Notes: generated by a model not told the origin, from the letters alone. A DNA stretch of 64,000 nucleotides from Beta vulgaris subsp. vulgaris (GCF_026745355.1 NC_079206.1:21817399-21881398); one strand, 5' to 3'; counted from the stretch's first letter, positions 20,920 through 32,892 are shown. Made by a program: numbers and translations.

Positions 20920-23700
20920 GTAATAAGATATATTACCAAAAACAATGAGAAGCCAACATGCAACAATACAACCTAAGCTTACTAGTACAACACACTAGCA
21001 AGCAAAACAACAAAACACAGCCACGAACCCACTCAACAAAACAACAACGCAAAGAGCAACTACAACCAACAACTAAACTACATAGCCAAAGCTAAGACCC
21101 AATCTGAAACAACACCATTCTAAGACTTCGTAATCTTCATTTTAACTCTTCCTAAAACATTTGCTTTGATACTTTTCAAAACTTTATCAAGAAGTAACAC
21201 TGCATTAATCCAAAGAGAAGCACACCAAACATGGTAAACTGTAGCTGCTAAGGCCAGGTGACAAACTTGTTGCTGTTTCTTGCTACTTTATCATCTCCCT
21301 CATTTCTTCTAGGTAGTGTATAAACACTCATCATTCCCTACTCTTATCTGTTACCATAATATTATTTGGGAACAAACATATCTAATGTAGTAACATTTAA
21401 CAAACAGATGTAAACAATTGTCTACACCATCAGAATACAACAAACATTGAGCATTGTTGCAAATGCCAGCAACCATCAAACACTCTCTGGTTTTAGTCTC
21501 TCCTAAAGACATAAGCCAACAAATGAATGAATTCAAAGGGCTCCAAACCCAGTGGTGCCATCCCACTCTATCAAACTGACCTTTTATCCATTTGTAACAT
21601 TATCTTTTTGTATACTTTTTTGTGTCATTCCTCCACTCATTATTAGTGTATCCTGTCTTTAACACATCTTTAGCTTTGCAAACCCCTTTCCATATCAACT
21701 GGCATCAACAAAGCAATATACTTCTACCAGTTCTGCTCCTGATATAGATGATGTGGATCCATTTGATCCATGCGGCATCTTGTTTCTACGCCAACTACCA
21801 AACAAGCTTCCCCACAGCTGTCATATTTCAAGAAATGCAATCTTGGATGCACAGGCCACCATTCTTCTTATGGAGACACACCCTAGTCCAAGCTACAGGA
21901 GGGCTCTTGGATAAGTAACCTTTTCATTCCCACAAATCATATTTGCAGATTTGTGTTATTTTGGTCAGCACACTCTTGGGAAACATAAACATTGGTGCCC
22001 AATATGTATGTAAACTTAGAAGAACTTAATTAGCAAGAGTGACTCTGCCAGCATATTATAGATGCCTAGAGCTCCAACAATTAGTTCTTTTAAGGACTTT
22101 ATTCACAAGTAAGTCAGAATCACACTTAGTTAATCTCTTTGAAATAATTGGGACACCCTGGTATCTGAATGGAAACTCTCCCCTCAAGAACCGAGTTACT
22201 TGCAAAATTCTTTGCTGATCATCTTCTAAGACATTGCCAAAATATACAGTTGTCTTGGTTGGACTAGCCTCCAGACCATATGTAGCTGCAAAGCATTCAA
22301 GGTTCTCGATCTTTAATAACATCGCAGAGTGAACATCCCCTTTGCTTAACAAGATCAAGTCATCAGCAAATATAATATGGTTCAGTGATAGTGAACCATA
22401 TCTATAATGGAAGTGAAATTCCCTCCATTTCCCCATTCTCTTCATCAATCTAGTAAAGTAATCCATCGCAATCACAAAGAGCAAGGGGGAGATGGGATCC
22501 CCTTGCCTGAGACTTGCTTCCCTTCAAAAAAAAAAAAAAAAACTACAAGCCCCACCATTGAAACTTAGAGAGTAAGTAGGAGTGGAAATGCATGTCATAA
22601 TCCATCCTATAAACTGTGGAGGGAAATGCATACACTGCAAAAACTCTCTAATGAACTCTTAGTTGATTGATCATAAGCTTTACGCAAATCCACTTTTATA
22701 GTACATCGTATGGAGGGTTGATTCTTCCTTTTATAATATTTCATAATATCCTGACATAAAAAGATATTATGTAAAATTACCGTCCCTTCAATAAATTGCA
22801 CGTTGAGCATATCTTATAAAAAAGGGAAGAATAGTTTTAGCCTTTCACATAACATTTTGGAAATGATCTTATAAAGAACATTACAACATGCAATAGGTCT
22901 AAATTGTGACACATCCATAGGTTAGTCACATTTAAGCACTAGGCAAAGTGTTGTGGGCTTTGACCTGCTTTAGAATTCTTCTAGAACGAAAGAATCCTAA
23001 CACTACTTCAATAACTTTTAGACCCACACAATGAAATGACTTCTTAAAGAAAAAGCTAGAATAACCATCTGCCCCAGGTGCTTTATTATCTTCAATACCA
23101 AACAAGGTTTGCCTAACATCTTCATCAGTTAAAGCTCTACACAAATAAGCTTGTTGTTCAGTATTCAAAGTCATTCTTTCATTATTCACAATTGACTGGC
23201 TCACTTTTTCTTTTTATCAATAGTACAAGTTCCTAATAACTCTTTATAGAACTCTAGAAAAGCTCCCTCCAAGTCACCTTGTGTTTCCACCCAATCCCCT
23301 GCATATTTTTAAGTCTGTAAACATGGTTGTAGGATCTTCTTTTTTTTTTTAGACATGCGGGGAAGTAGGTTATGTTAACATCACCTACTCCTAGCCATGC
23401 TTGTTTAACTTTTTGTTTGAAGAAGCTAAGACGAGGCTTATTTAGTCTTTCATAACCCTCCCTGGCAGCTTTCTCCTGAATGTGCAGATCAAGGGGGTTT
23501 TCGTGCACTTGATACTGAATCTCCTTAAGTGTTTGAGCTGCAATTTCAGCCTCTCTCTCAACATTAGCAAATCTGGTTTTGTTCAGCAGTTTTAGATCCT
23601 GCTTCAAAGCCTTAAGTTTCTCAACTATCCTATACAGAAGCACTCTATACACCTCCTTCTGCCACCCTTGAGCAACAATGTTATTAAAGGTCAGATTTAA
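20920..23700 (-). mobile_element. LINE-A: L1-type non-LTR retrotransposon remnant
   Basis: Minus-strand frames give, in order: a pre-RT segment (23652-23254; KLKALKQDLKLLNKTRFANV, ...), RT entry (23204-22932; FGIEDNKAPGADGYSSFFFK), RT palm (22810-22607 with KVDLRKAYDQ; 22484-22056 with FADDLILLSKGD and FPFRYQGVPI), and the zinc-binding RVT segment (21566-21351; VWSPLNSFICWL, DNCLHLFVKC). The endonuclease is absent, so the copy is 5' truncated. The low-coordinate T-rich stretch near 20900 may be the reverse of the poly(A) tail. Confidence 0.8.
22056..23204 (-). pseudogene. LINE-A reverse transcriptase
   Basis: The catalytic F-A-D-D box is intact (about 22365), preceded by KAPGADGY and KVDLRKAYD. 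Stops and frameshifts occur at about 22930, 22600 and 22500, and a poly-A run lies at about 22530. Reverse transcriptase of L1-type LINEs primes on nicked target DNA. Confidence 0.85.
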
Positions 23701-24369
23701 ACGCTACATATTAAAAAAGCATTAATCATATGTTTAGCTTTCATGATCATGTTAAATAAAATTTTGGACTCATTTAATTTGGTAGATTAGTAACAAAAAT
23801 TTGATATAGTCTATCAAATTGACTTATCATCATTTCTTTACTGTTGAAAGGTTTTAGTTTGACTTTAACTAAAAATAACTAAATAAAGGTTTTATTTTGG
23901 GGATTGTCTCGTAAACTTATGATCAGAATTTTTTTTAGTAATGAAGTTGGCTCATGAAATTGTTTCAAGTTAATCTATTATAGTACTGCAAATAAAAAAT
24001 GTGATGTTTCAAGAGTATTTTATAATGATATGGAATCTAATCTAACACATTAGTAAATAAATTTATCCGGGAAATTGCCTGAAGCAGCAACTAGTTTCTA
24101 CAATAAAAATGATGTATATATGATAAATGAGTATAATACCAACAATGAAAAATGTTTTATATAATAAGTTAATAACTATTTATATAAAAGAAGTATATGG
24201 GGGCCTCAATATTTAGGAGCCCTGGGCGATCCCCTATGCTGCACAGGCTCAAGGCGATTCTGAACTAACTACCTCATTCTAGATCTTGGAATACCCGGCT
24301 ATAACTAGCTTATTTAGTGAATTCTTGTGAATATGATACCCACAACATAAGATTAGATTCTATTAGTTA
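23700..24369. other. No gene; small hAT-end-like scrap
   Basis: AT-rich. At 24196-24260 the phrases GGAGCCCTGGGCGATC and GCTCAAGGCGATTCTGA resemble the ends of degraded hAT-type repeats common in plants. Too short to assign. Confidence 0.3.
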
Positions 24370-24990
24370 TGTTTAGAGTAAGGTCGTTCTGGACCGCGGT
24401 AAATCGAAATCCAAACCATTTGAGGTTTATTTTGGTTTGGGGTTTCAAAACTGTGGTTTGGTTTCTGATTTCAAGCAAATCTCAATTTACGATTTGGGTT
24501 GGGTTTGAGTGTTGTAAAACTAATCCGCATCACAAACTGCAAAACTACATGGATTATTTTACACTAGACATTTGGACTTTTTCTATCTGATTATCTAGTT
24601 TTAGGAGAACTATGCATTGGGTTTTCAACAAATTTGTACCACATATTTTAGGTATTTATGAGTTATTTTTCCAATTATTTATAGTTAATTAACAATTTTT
24701 CTATAACAAGTTTACAAACCTTTATCATAGTCCACAAATATTAAAAAAGAAAAGGATAAACTGCACAGCATCGCACCTAAAGGTCAACAAATATTAAAAA
24801 ATGGTTACAAAAAGTCATATCGCGGATGATTAATGGTTATACCGCAAATCGTATTGCACAAAACCATTTTACATGGTGCGGTCTGGGTTTGTTTGTGAAA
24901 AAGTTTGGTATAATTTGGTTCGGAAAAATGTCAAACTGCATATGGGTTATATCACAAACCGCACCAACCCAACGCACAAACAATCCTACC
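24370..24990. mobile_element. Possible hAT-type non-autonomous element, eroded
   Basis: The left part is rich in GGTTTGG-type phrases (CCAAACCATTTGAGG, TTTGGTTTGGGGTTTC) and the right part in GGTGCGGTC and AAACCGCACC phrases. This is the arrangement of widespread plant hAT-like inverted-repeat elements with GGTTTGGTGCGG motifs. Exact ends and target duplication are not resolvable. Confidence 0.35.
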
Positions 24991-25497
24991 TTGAAGGTAT
25001 ATTACCAAAATAAGAAAACTGGTCAAATCTTTGTTTCCAATATTTTATATGTATTGAAAAAGTATAACCATCCTAAGAAACAAGAATTTTGTAATCACTA
25101 AAATCCAAACAAATTATTATCCGAATACTTTATATATTTATGGATTCTTCGACTCATATTAGTAACTAGTAAGCGGTCTCCATCATTCTACAATTAAATG
25201 TTATCATTGGCTATACAACCAAATTCTAGGATAGACGGTCTGATTGTCAGATCATCCATTAGTTAAACTGAAACCAATAAAAGTTAGGCCAAAGTTTAAT
25301 AATTCGATAACTACACAAAAGGCATTAAAATATCAATGTCCAGAAAAAAAGTACTCAAAAAATAAGGAAGAAAGGGCAATAAGTTAAGTTGTATGACAAA
25401 AAAAAACTTTTAGTCAAATCACTTCATATAAGACCAACTTATCTCATGATTATCAAGGTTGTACATATAGGGTGAAAACCCTTAAAATAAAAACTCA

Positions 25498-26252
25498 CAA
25501 CTCCCTCCATTTTACAAAAATTAACCCACTTTTATTTTTGGTACATTTTATAGGGATTTATACACTTTTCGATATAAGGCTCACCATTTTAATGCTAATA
25601 TTTCCTTATTTTATAATTATTTTCTCATGAGAAAATTATTATCTTCCCACACTTTTTTCATTTTTCTCACTTATTTTTCCATTTTCTTAGTTTTAGTGAA
25701 AATCAAAATCTCTATTATATAAGGAAAGAGGGAGGAAGATGGTGTTTCCCCTCCGAAACTACTAAATTACCCTTAATAATCTAATGAAATGAAAAAAACT
25801 ACCAAAAGAAAATAATTTAAGAATGTTTTCTCATTTCAACTTATTATTCAAAACAAGTTAAAGATGGTATATGCATTAAATATCTCAATCAAAAAATTAA
25901 ATGGACAAAATATCTTGACCTTTTGTTTTGTGAGAGAAGGTGATATACATGACTTCCACCTGAAAAGTTTGAAACATTCACTACTTTTGATACTCTTTAA
26001 TTCAGTCAAACCATTTCCTTTTGTTCAAATTTCTTTCGTATAAATATTAATATAAAAAATCACTTACAACCTTTCTTAACTTTTACATTAGCGAATTAAT
26101 ATATCTAAATACATCTAACTATTAATATATCACGTTTTAAGTGTAATCATAACTATAATACGAATGTACTATAGAATAGAATAATAGGTTTTAAAATTAA
26201 CACACATATCGCATTCATATAAGACTAGTAAATAATGATATAAAGGGAGTCC
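25498..26252. mobile_element. Stowaway-like MITE split by a Helitron
   Basis: The left tip ACTCCCTCCATTTTAC (25498 onward) and right tip ATATAAAGGGAGT (ending about 26252) are inverted with the core ACTCCCT. The Helitron at 25709-26228 lies between them. Flanking TA is not clear, so the call is tentative. Confidence 0.4.
25709..26228 (+). mobile_element. Non-autonomous Helitron 1
   Basis: Begins TCTCTATTATATAAGG just after an A, and ends CATATCGCATTCATATAAGA then CTAG just before a T. This fits the Helitron rule of 5'-TC, 3'-CTRR and insertion between A and T. It shares most of its 520 bp with the element at 28602-29043. No Rep/helicase gene inside. Confidence 0.75.
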
Positions 26253-26405
26253 TACCTCCGTTCCTTTTTAATATTTACACTTTAACTTTTGACACTATTC
26301 ACAATTTTTCTTTGACTATCATTTGTGATTTGTGGTTATGAAAAAATATAATCACGTGGGATCTTGTTTGATTCGTCTCGATATGTACTTTAAGAATATC
26401 GACTT

Positions 26406-28026
26406 TAAGAAAGCCTATGATACTGTTGATTGGATGTTTCTACATGAGATGCTCATTCACTTGGGTTTCCCTAATCATTTCATAGAGTTGATTATGGAAT
26501 GTGTAACAACACCTAAGTTTTCCTTGATGATTAAAGGAGTCATGAAAGGTTACTTTGGCTCTACAAGAGGTCTAAGACAGGGAGACCCAATCTCTCCTCT
26601 ATTGTTTGTCATTTGCATGGAGTACCTGTCTAGGGTGCTGGGGAAGATGAGCCAACTGGAGCAATTTCATTTTCACCCTAAGTGTCAGGGCCTTAAGCTT
26701 ACTCATCTCTGCTTTGCAGATGATCTTATCCTATGTAGTAGAGGGGACTTTCCATCTGTATATCTGTTATTGCAAGCTAAGCTTTCAAACTTTTCTCTGA
26801 CACATCTGGATTGAAAGCCAATGTGGGGAAGTCTGAATTTTACTGTTGTGCTATGAATGAAGAGGAGATTCAAAGGATTACTCATGTATCAGGGTTGCAA
26901 AGAAGCTATCTTCCATTCAGATATTTAGGAGTCCCTATATGTTCCAAAAAGATTTCTAATAGCCAATATGAAATCTTAGTTGAAAAGATGGCTGCTAGGA
27001 TTAAGATGTGGAGCTCAAGACATCTTTCCTATATAGCTAGAGTGCAGCTGATTAATTCTGTCCTAATGAGCCTACATGTTTACTGGGCTCAGGTTTTTGT
27101 GCTTCCAAAACAAGTGCTGCACAATATAGAAAGAATATGCAGAGCCTTTCTTTGGTCTGGGAATAGCTATACAACCAAGTCAGGTTATATTGCTTGGGAA
27201 AAAACTTGTAGAAGCAAAGCACAAGGTGGGCTTGGGTTCAGAAATATCCATGTATGGAATGTAGCTAGTATGGGAAAATATGTTTGGAGTGTGGCTTAAC
27301 ATGCTGAAAATCTTTGGGTGAAATGGATCCAAGCTGTTTACCTTATGGATGTAGATTGGTGGGATTATTCCCCAAGAACCAGTGGCAGCTGGTATTGGAG
27401 ACAAATATGTGCAACAAAACACACTTTACAACAGTACTTTAGTAGGGAAGAATTCTACTCAATGAGTACTTACTCTACAAAAAAAAGTTTATCTCAAGAT
27501 GATAGAGCAGCAAGAGCTGGAACATGTTCATTGGGATCACATGGTTTGGAATAGGATCAACACTCCAAAGCACAGGTTTATATCATGGTTAGCCATTCAG
27601 AGCAGATTATGCACAAAGGAAAAGCTAGCCCAATTTGGTGTTAGTAACTCAGATACTTGCTGCATATGTGAAGTTGAAGCTGAATCTCATGCTCACTTAT
27701 TTTTTCAATGTGATTTTAGTAGAAGGTTGCTGAGTGATATTAAACAGTGGATGGGAATTACTAGTAGATCTACTGATCTGGTTCGTTTGCAGCAATGGAT
27801 TCATCACAGTCAGAGGTCTAAGTTCAAGAGGAATGTGTGGTATGCTAGCCTTGCTGCTGCAATTTACTTCACATGGCAATGTAGGAACAAAGCTTATTGG
27901 GATAAATCTGTTCCTAATCCTAGGCATGTTTTTGTTAGCCTCAAACAATCTGTCAAGCAGCGAGTTGTTGCTGTTATGCCTCAAAATGTTTCTAGAGTTG
28001 ATCAAAATTGGTTTGTAAGTTTGTAA
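26406..28026 (+). pseudogene. LINE-B reverse transcriptase and zinc-binding RVT domain
   Basis: Motifs in order: KKAYDTVDWMFLHEM, RGLRQGDPISPLLFV, CFADDLILCSRGD (intact F-A-D-D), [41 protein letters not shown], then after one stop and a shift WNRINTPKHRFISWL, CCICEVEAESHAHLFFQC (zinc-binding). Breaks: a -1-type shift at about 26812, a stop at 27297 and a shift near 27500. The last frame ends at 28026. The endonuclease half is missing because of 5' truncation. Confidence 0.9.
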
Positions 28027-28144
28027 TGGATAGTCATTGTTACTTTCTAGGCTGAGGGGTCCAACCTAGTTGGTTTGCTTGGCCTAGTAAGTATTGGTTG
28101 TATGGTGTTTGAGCATTAATAATATTACACTTATCAAAAAAAAA
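26406..28144 (+). mobile_element. LINE-B: 5'-truncated L1-type LINE with target-site duplication
   Basis: The element starts abruptly inside reverse transcriptase (KKAYDTVDW) at 26406 and ends in an A-run (28136-28146). AATATCGACTT occurs at 26395-26405 and again at 28145-28155, an 11-bp target-site duplication exactly at the ends. It continues through RT, the thumb region and the zinc-binding RVT domain. Compared with LINE-A it is younger, with few frame breaks. Confidence 0.9.
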
Positions 28145-28253
28145 AATATCGACTTATATTTTTTTTTTAAATACAAAATTAGAGATATAAAGGCTCAAAG
28201 TAGTGAATCGACATGAGTGAAAAATATCAATTTAACTATTAAATAGTAACAGA

Positions 28254-29334
28254 TCTCTATTATACAAGTGAAGAGAGGAGGCATGGTGTTCTTTTTTGAA
28301 AATACAAAAATACCCTTAAGAAAAAGAAAATATTAGAAAGAAAGAAGATAAAAGCTATTTCCATATTAATCAAGCTAAGATTAAAACAAATAATTACCTA
28401 ATTAAGACACAAGTAAAAAAATGAATTTGATTGAAAAACTTTTTTACACAAAAAAGTTTCAAGATCATTGACAAAATGAGAATCTTCAATTCAAAAATGG
28501 TTACCAGTATTGATAATAATAACATTACATTTTCACCGCATATTATTTTACAAAATATCAAACTTATGCACTCATAATATATTGCTTATTGCCTACTATT
28601 ATCTCTATTATATAAGCCAAGAGAGGAGGTGTGGTGTCCTCTTTTGAAGCGACTAAAATACCCTTAATGATCTAATTAATGGAATGAAAAAAATTACAAA
28701 AGCAAATCATTTAAAAATTCTCATTCCAACTTGCCATTTAAAACAAGTTTAAAATGGTATATGCATCAAATATTTCAATCAAAAATTAAATGGACAAAAT
28801 ATTTATACCTTATAAAAAAAGATGGCATACATAACGTGCACATGAAAAGTATGAACATTCACTATCTTTGATACTCTTTAATCCAGTTAAACCAACTCAT
28901 TATTTTTGTTCTTTCTGTTCAATATTCATTCACAAAAAATTAATGTTAACAATCACTCACAACCTTTTTAAAGTACGAATGGAGTATCTAATAGAATAAC
29001 AAATTTGAAATTAACGCACGCATCGCGTGCATATGAAGGCTAGTATAAGGAATGGTAAGGGAATGATAATAGTTATAGAACATTAATACGTACTCTACCC
29101 TTTAAATATATAAAATTCACTATAACTTTGTTTTAAAGAACACAGTAGTTCAAAATCTACTGTTTTACATGTAAAAACATATCAATTCAAAAATGATATT
29201 TTTTTTTCCAAATTATATTGCGCATAAAATTCTGAATCAGCACATGTAAATGATATCGTTTTTTTAAATACCTACATGTGCTGAAAAAAATGCTAAAATT
29301 TATGCATGCATGCATCACGTGCCACAAATGCTAG
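28254..29334 (+). mobile_element. Non-autonomous Helitron 2 (outer)
   Basis: Begins TCTCTATTATACAAGTG after an A and ends ATCACGTGCCACAAATG then CTAG before a T, with a CACGTG-centred palindrome close to the end. Its left 70 bp resemble those of the other two Helitrons. Another complete Helitron (28602-29043) lies inside it. The pairing of these two outer ends is inferred. Confidence 0.5.
28602..29043 (+). mobile_element. Non-autonomous Helitron 3 (inner)
   Basis: 5' TCTCTATTATATAAGCC after A; 3' hairpin GCACGC-ATC-GCGTGC at 29016-29030 (perfect 6-bp stem), then CTAG at 29040-29043 before T. This is the classic Helitron terminus. 442 bp, no coding sequence, closely related to Helitron 1. Confidence 0.85.
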
Positions 29335-29571
29335 TATAGTATAAAGTAGCTCTTTCCTATGGCTTAATTAAAAGAGGACGGGGAAGAATCATGATTTCCA
29401 TTCTCTTTTGGAAGATATGATATAGTGCATTTTTTCATTTTTTTCATGTATTGGCATTCCATCAACCAAATTTTAAAAGGAGGTGACGCTATCACATTTA
29501 ATCACGAAATTGATAAATCCTTCCTCTATACAAATGACTGAATGAGTATATAAGATTAATCTTTTATAATA

Positions 29572-29868
29572 GGAAATGTTGACACAAATAATCTCAACTT
29601 TTACATATCTTCTCAAAATAAGCTCAACTTTGAATTATTATAGAATTATCCTAATAACGACAGGGGTTACCTTCTGAAAATAATCCGAACTGTTTATTTT
29701 CTATATCTTATAGACCTAAAATGGATTAGTGTAGGCAAGAAAATTAATAGCTAGTTTTGATTACTTTGAGAAAGTTCTCTCAAAAGTTGGAATTATTCGA
29801 GAATAATACAAAGTTGGGATTATTTTGGGAAGATCGATAAAAGTTGTGACTATTCAGGTCAATTTTCC
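29572..29868. mobile_element. MITE with long imperfect terminal inverted repeats
   Basis: The left end GGAAATGTTGACACAAATAA and following phrases (CTCAACTTTTACATATCTTC, CAAAATAAGCTCAACTTTG) match the reverse complement of the right end (GGAAAATTGACCTGAATAG, CACAACTTTTATCGATCTTC, CAAAATAATCCCAACTTTG). The inverted match runs about 65 nt in a 297-bp element. Long terminal repeats suggest a Mutator-like MITE; the target duplication is not clear. Confidence 0.7.
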
Positions 29869-29899
29869 TTTATGAGTTATTTTACTAATAATTTGTAGT

Positions 29900-30544
29900 T
29901 GTTTTTTTGACAATTCAAAATTTTTATTGAAAACCACAAAATAAGGGGTAAAAAACAACCTAACAACAAAGAATCATGAAATGAACACAACAAGCTTCCC
30001 CCACCTTCTAGGAAGGGTTTGGAGACAACAAGCACAAAATATGACCCTACTACAAACTCTGAACAAGCTCAGAGGAAACCAACTTACAGCAGCATAAACA
30101 GAGAAAAGCACACCTAATCCATTGCACTAGACAAGCAGTTTCTGGACTAATGAAGAAGACACTCTACCAGCAACATAAAAAATATTGTTATTAACAACTT
30201 AACTAGGAGATAAGAGAGTGTGATAAAAAAATTCTATTTCTTTGAATCCAAATGTGATAAACACTCTATAAAAAAAGAAACATATTATATAACTAAAAAT
30301 GCTATCCTGTCTTCCTACTAGCTTGGCAGCAATTTCCAGTTCCCTTGTTTGACGTTGCCTCCCGGTGAACCCAATTAGTCTGAGACAATCATCCCATACA
30401 GCAGCAATGTATCTACACTGAACGAATAGATCCTTAGAAGTTTCCCAGTCATTGTTACACAAAAACACAAGTTTGATCAACCCAAAAACCCTATTGAGAA
30501 TGTCTTGCTTTAGTAGCAAGTCTACCATGTAACATAATCCATGT
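29900..30544 (-). mobile_element. LINE-C: 3' fragment of an L1-type LINE
   Basis: The minus-strand frame 30573-30199 has MVDLLLKQDILNRVFGL, CNNDWETSKDLFVQCRYIAA and WDDCLRLIGF, the zinc-binding RVT segment at a LINE C-terminus. A T-run at 29905-29911 is the reverse of its poly(A) tail. It abuts the left LTR of the copia element at 30545. Confidence 0.75.
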
Positions 30545-31847
30545 TGTTGTGTTTCATGTTTTGATGATGCCAAATACTTAGGTTAATTTTACTATATACT
30601 TCCTCTATTTCTTTTTACTTGCAATAGTTTGACTTTCACGCATGCCAATGCATAATTTCAACCATCAATTAGTTTAATTATCGATAAATAAAAATTATAA
30701 AAAGTATATATTCGAAAAATATACATTCAGACGAATCTAATAAGATCCCACATAAATATGTTTTTCATTAACTATAAATCACCAAACATAAACTAAGTGA
30801 GTTGGTGAATAGTGTAAAAGTCAAACCGTTGCAAGTAAAAAGAAACGGAGGAAGTAGTATTTATTTACTTAAGCGAAAATTATAAAAATATAAAATAATG
30901 TAATGTTCCATTCTTTAATCTTAAGTCAAGATATTTATCTTATACTCTTTGAATTTTTATCATATGGTATGATTAATATTCTAGTAACTTAGAAATCTTT
31001 GGATAAAAGATTCTTTAAGTTAGTAGATATATTGCGGCTGTGATTATGCAAGAAAATAGATGAAAATTACGTGGAGAATAACGTGGAGATGCTTCCTTGT
31101 TTCCCTCCAACAAACTCTCATGGACTGACAATATTGAGGAGCTGATCCCTTGAAACTCTCCAACCACCTCGCCACTAACGGCTAGTGTAAGGAGCTTATT
31201 TCCGTTGCAAAGATCGTGGAAGAAGTGCAGTGAAAGCAAAGGCCATGATCTCCATCATTCCACTTGCACGAGTTGTGGAGAACATGGAGCACACCATGTC
31301 CCAAATCCCAATGAAGGAATCACTTCGACAACTATTTAAAGAAGAGATTATTTGAAGAAAAACTCAAAAACTTTCATGCAACATCAAGTGAATATTTACT
31401 TATAAAGTTTTTCTTGTAATTGCTTCTTCATTTAACATACACATTTATAATATTCTTAGAGTGTGGGTTGAGAGAACAAAATCTTGTAATCAGGAAAGAG
31501 AAAAGAGAAGGAGAAAGAGCAGAGAGAAAGAGAAGACTTCTAGTGAAGTCGAGTGAGGAAAGTCACGTGTTCAGGAGGAACAAGGTGACTGGGAACTGGT
31601 TCCTAGAGGAACTAAGTGAGGATTGATTTATAATAAGTTGTAATAGCTATTATAAATGAAAGAGCAAGGTTTCTTCCAAAAGAATTGAGGAAGGGAACCC
31701 TGTTAAAAGGATCTTCGTGTGTTCTTCCTTATTAATATTTCTCTTTATTAACTTTAATTTTAGTTTATCCGCAAAAAGTTTAAAAATCTTTCCAACTACA
31801 ATTCACCCCCCTCTTGTAGCTGATCTAGTGTTTATACTAGACTAACA
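30545..31847 (+). repeat. 5' LTR of the Sirevirus-like element
   Basis: Starts TGTTGTGTTTCATG and ends TACTAGACTAACA, next to the PBS. Its first part aligns with 39384-39681. It holds an inserted Stowaway-like MITE (30599-30854) absent from the other LTR. The 3' LTR in turn has about 34 extra bases near 39490-39525. Confidence 0.9.
30599..30854. mobile_element. Stowaway-like MITE inserted in the 5' LTR
   Basis: Terminal inverted repeats CTTCCTCTATTTCTTTTTAC and CTTCCTCCGTTTCTTTTTAC (reverse of right end) extend to about 38 nt with four mismatches. TA flanks both sides (30597-30598 and 30855-30856). The 3' LTR has the undisturbed site ACTATATAGTATTT, proving insertion at a TA with duplication, the Stowaway/Tc1-mariner signature. 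Confidence 0.95.
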
Positions 31848-31849
31848 AT

Positions 31850-31861
31850 TGATATCAGAGC
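31850..31861 (+). other. Primer-binding site (initiator tRNA-Met type)
   Basis: TGATATCAGAGC lies two bases after the 5' LTR end. The usual plant copia PBS is TGGTATCAGAGC. Confidence 0.85.
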
Positions 31862-31910
31862 TCGATTCCTCCAAAATCAGCTAACACTAAGGAGCTAGTT
31901 CCTGACAAGC

Positions 31911-32892
31911 ATGAACACTACGGGAGAAAGATTGGAAGAAGGTTACTCAACCCAACGTCCGCCTATGTTTAATGGCAAGCACTATCCATACTAGAAGAAT
32001 CGTATGAAAATCTTTATCAAGGCTGAAAATTATCAAGTTTGGAGAGTCATTCAAATCGGTGACTTTGAAGTCACTGAGAAGGATGAAAAAGGTGAGTCAG
32101 TTCTTAAGCCTCTCTCAAAGTATGACAAAGAGGACTTTGATGAAATGCAGGTGAACAATTTAGCCAAGAAGATTCTCTAATGTGGCCTTGCTCCCCATGA
32201 ACAAAATAGAGTCATGGGTTGCAAACCAGCCAAGCAAATGTGGGAACTTCTACAAGTTACTCATGAAGGAACAAGTGAAGTCAAGAGATCAAAGATATAT
32301 AGGCATGCTCATGCATAGGTATGAGTTGTTCCCAATGAAACCTGAAGAGTCAGTTCAAGACATGCTCACTAGATTCTCCAATATTATCAATGAGCTTGAC
32401 TCTCTAGGAAAGACTATCACTCCAGAGGAACATGTTCGAAAAGTCCTAAGGAGTCTCCCACAGGATGACAAATGGATGGCGAAGGTCACAGCTCTGTAAG
32501 ATTCCAAGGACTTCACCACATTCAATATCGAGCAGCTTGCAGGTTCCTTGTTGACTCATGAGTTGCACATAGGAACTCATGAGACTGATCCTAGTAGACC
32601 TAAAGCATTGGCACTCAAATCTGAAGAATAAGAGGACTCGGAAATGGATGATGAGGAAGCAGCATTGATCGTGAAAAAATTCAAGAAGTTCTTTAATAGA
32701 AGCTATAAAGGAAAGAACACGAGAAAGCCGACAAAGCTAAGCTGCCATAAATGTGGAAGTCCTGACCACTTTATTAAAGAATGTCCGCTTTGGGAAAATG
32801 ACAAAGGTAAAGGAAAATACAAGGAGAAAGGGAAGGAAATGCAAAAGCCTTTCTCAAAAACAGAAATGAGCAAGGCCATGGTTGCATCCTGA
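31911..32892 (+). pseudogene. Sirevirus-like gag with CCHC zinc knuckle
   Basis: ATG at 31911 opens MNTTGERLEEGYSTQRPP, then FNGKHYPY, a stop, KNRMKIFIKAENYQVW: the start of copia gag. Further pieces: LFPMKPEESVQDMLTRFSNI (UBN2-type gag core), EEHVRKVLRSLP, and the knuckle CHKCGSPDHFIKEC at about 32742-32784. Stops at about 31993, 32178, 32497 and 32628 and a shift near 32270 break it. Gag forms the nucleoprotein particle. Confidence 0.85.

Larger units (their letters stand above)
26254..28222. mobile_element. Stowaway-like MITE interrupted by LINE-B
   Basis: Left part CCTCCGTTCCTTTTTAATAT, then ACACTATTCAC, then GTGGGATCTTGTTTGATTCG matches the reverse complement of the complete MITE at 30599-30854 in order. 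The right part resumes after the LINE at 28156 and fades near 28222, its terminal repeat lost. Host of LINE-B. Confidence 0.55.

Noticed and set aside
24369..24590. 73-codon open frame
   Set aside because: It runs through GGTTTGG-rich repeat sequence of a likely hAT relic; no protein similarity recognised.
27697..28005. Minus-strand frame opposite LINE-B
   Set aside because: A shadow of the LINE zinc-binding domain on the plus strand.
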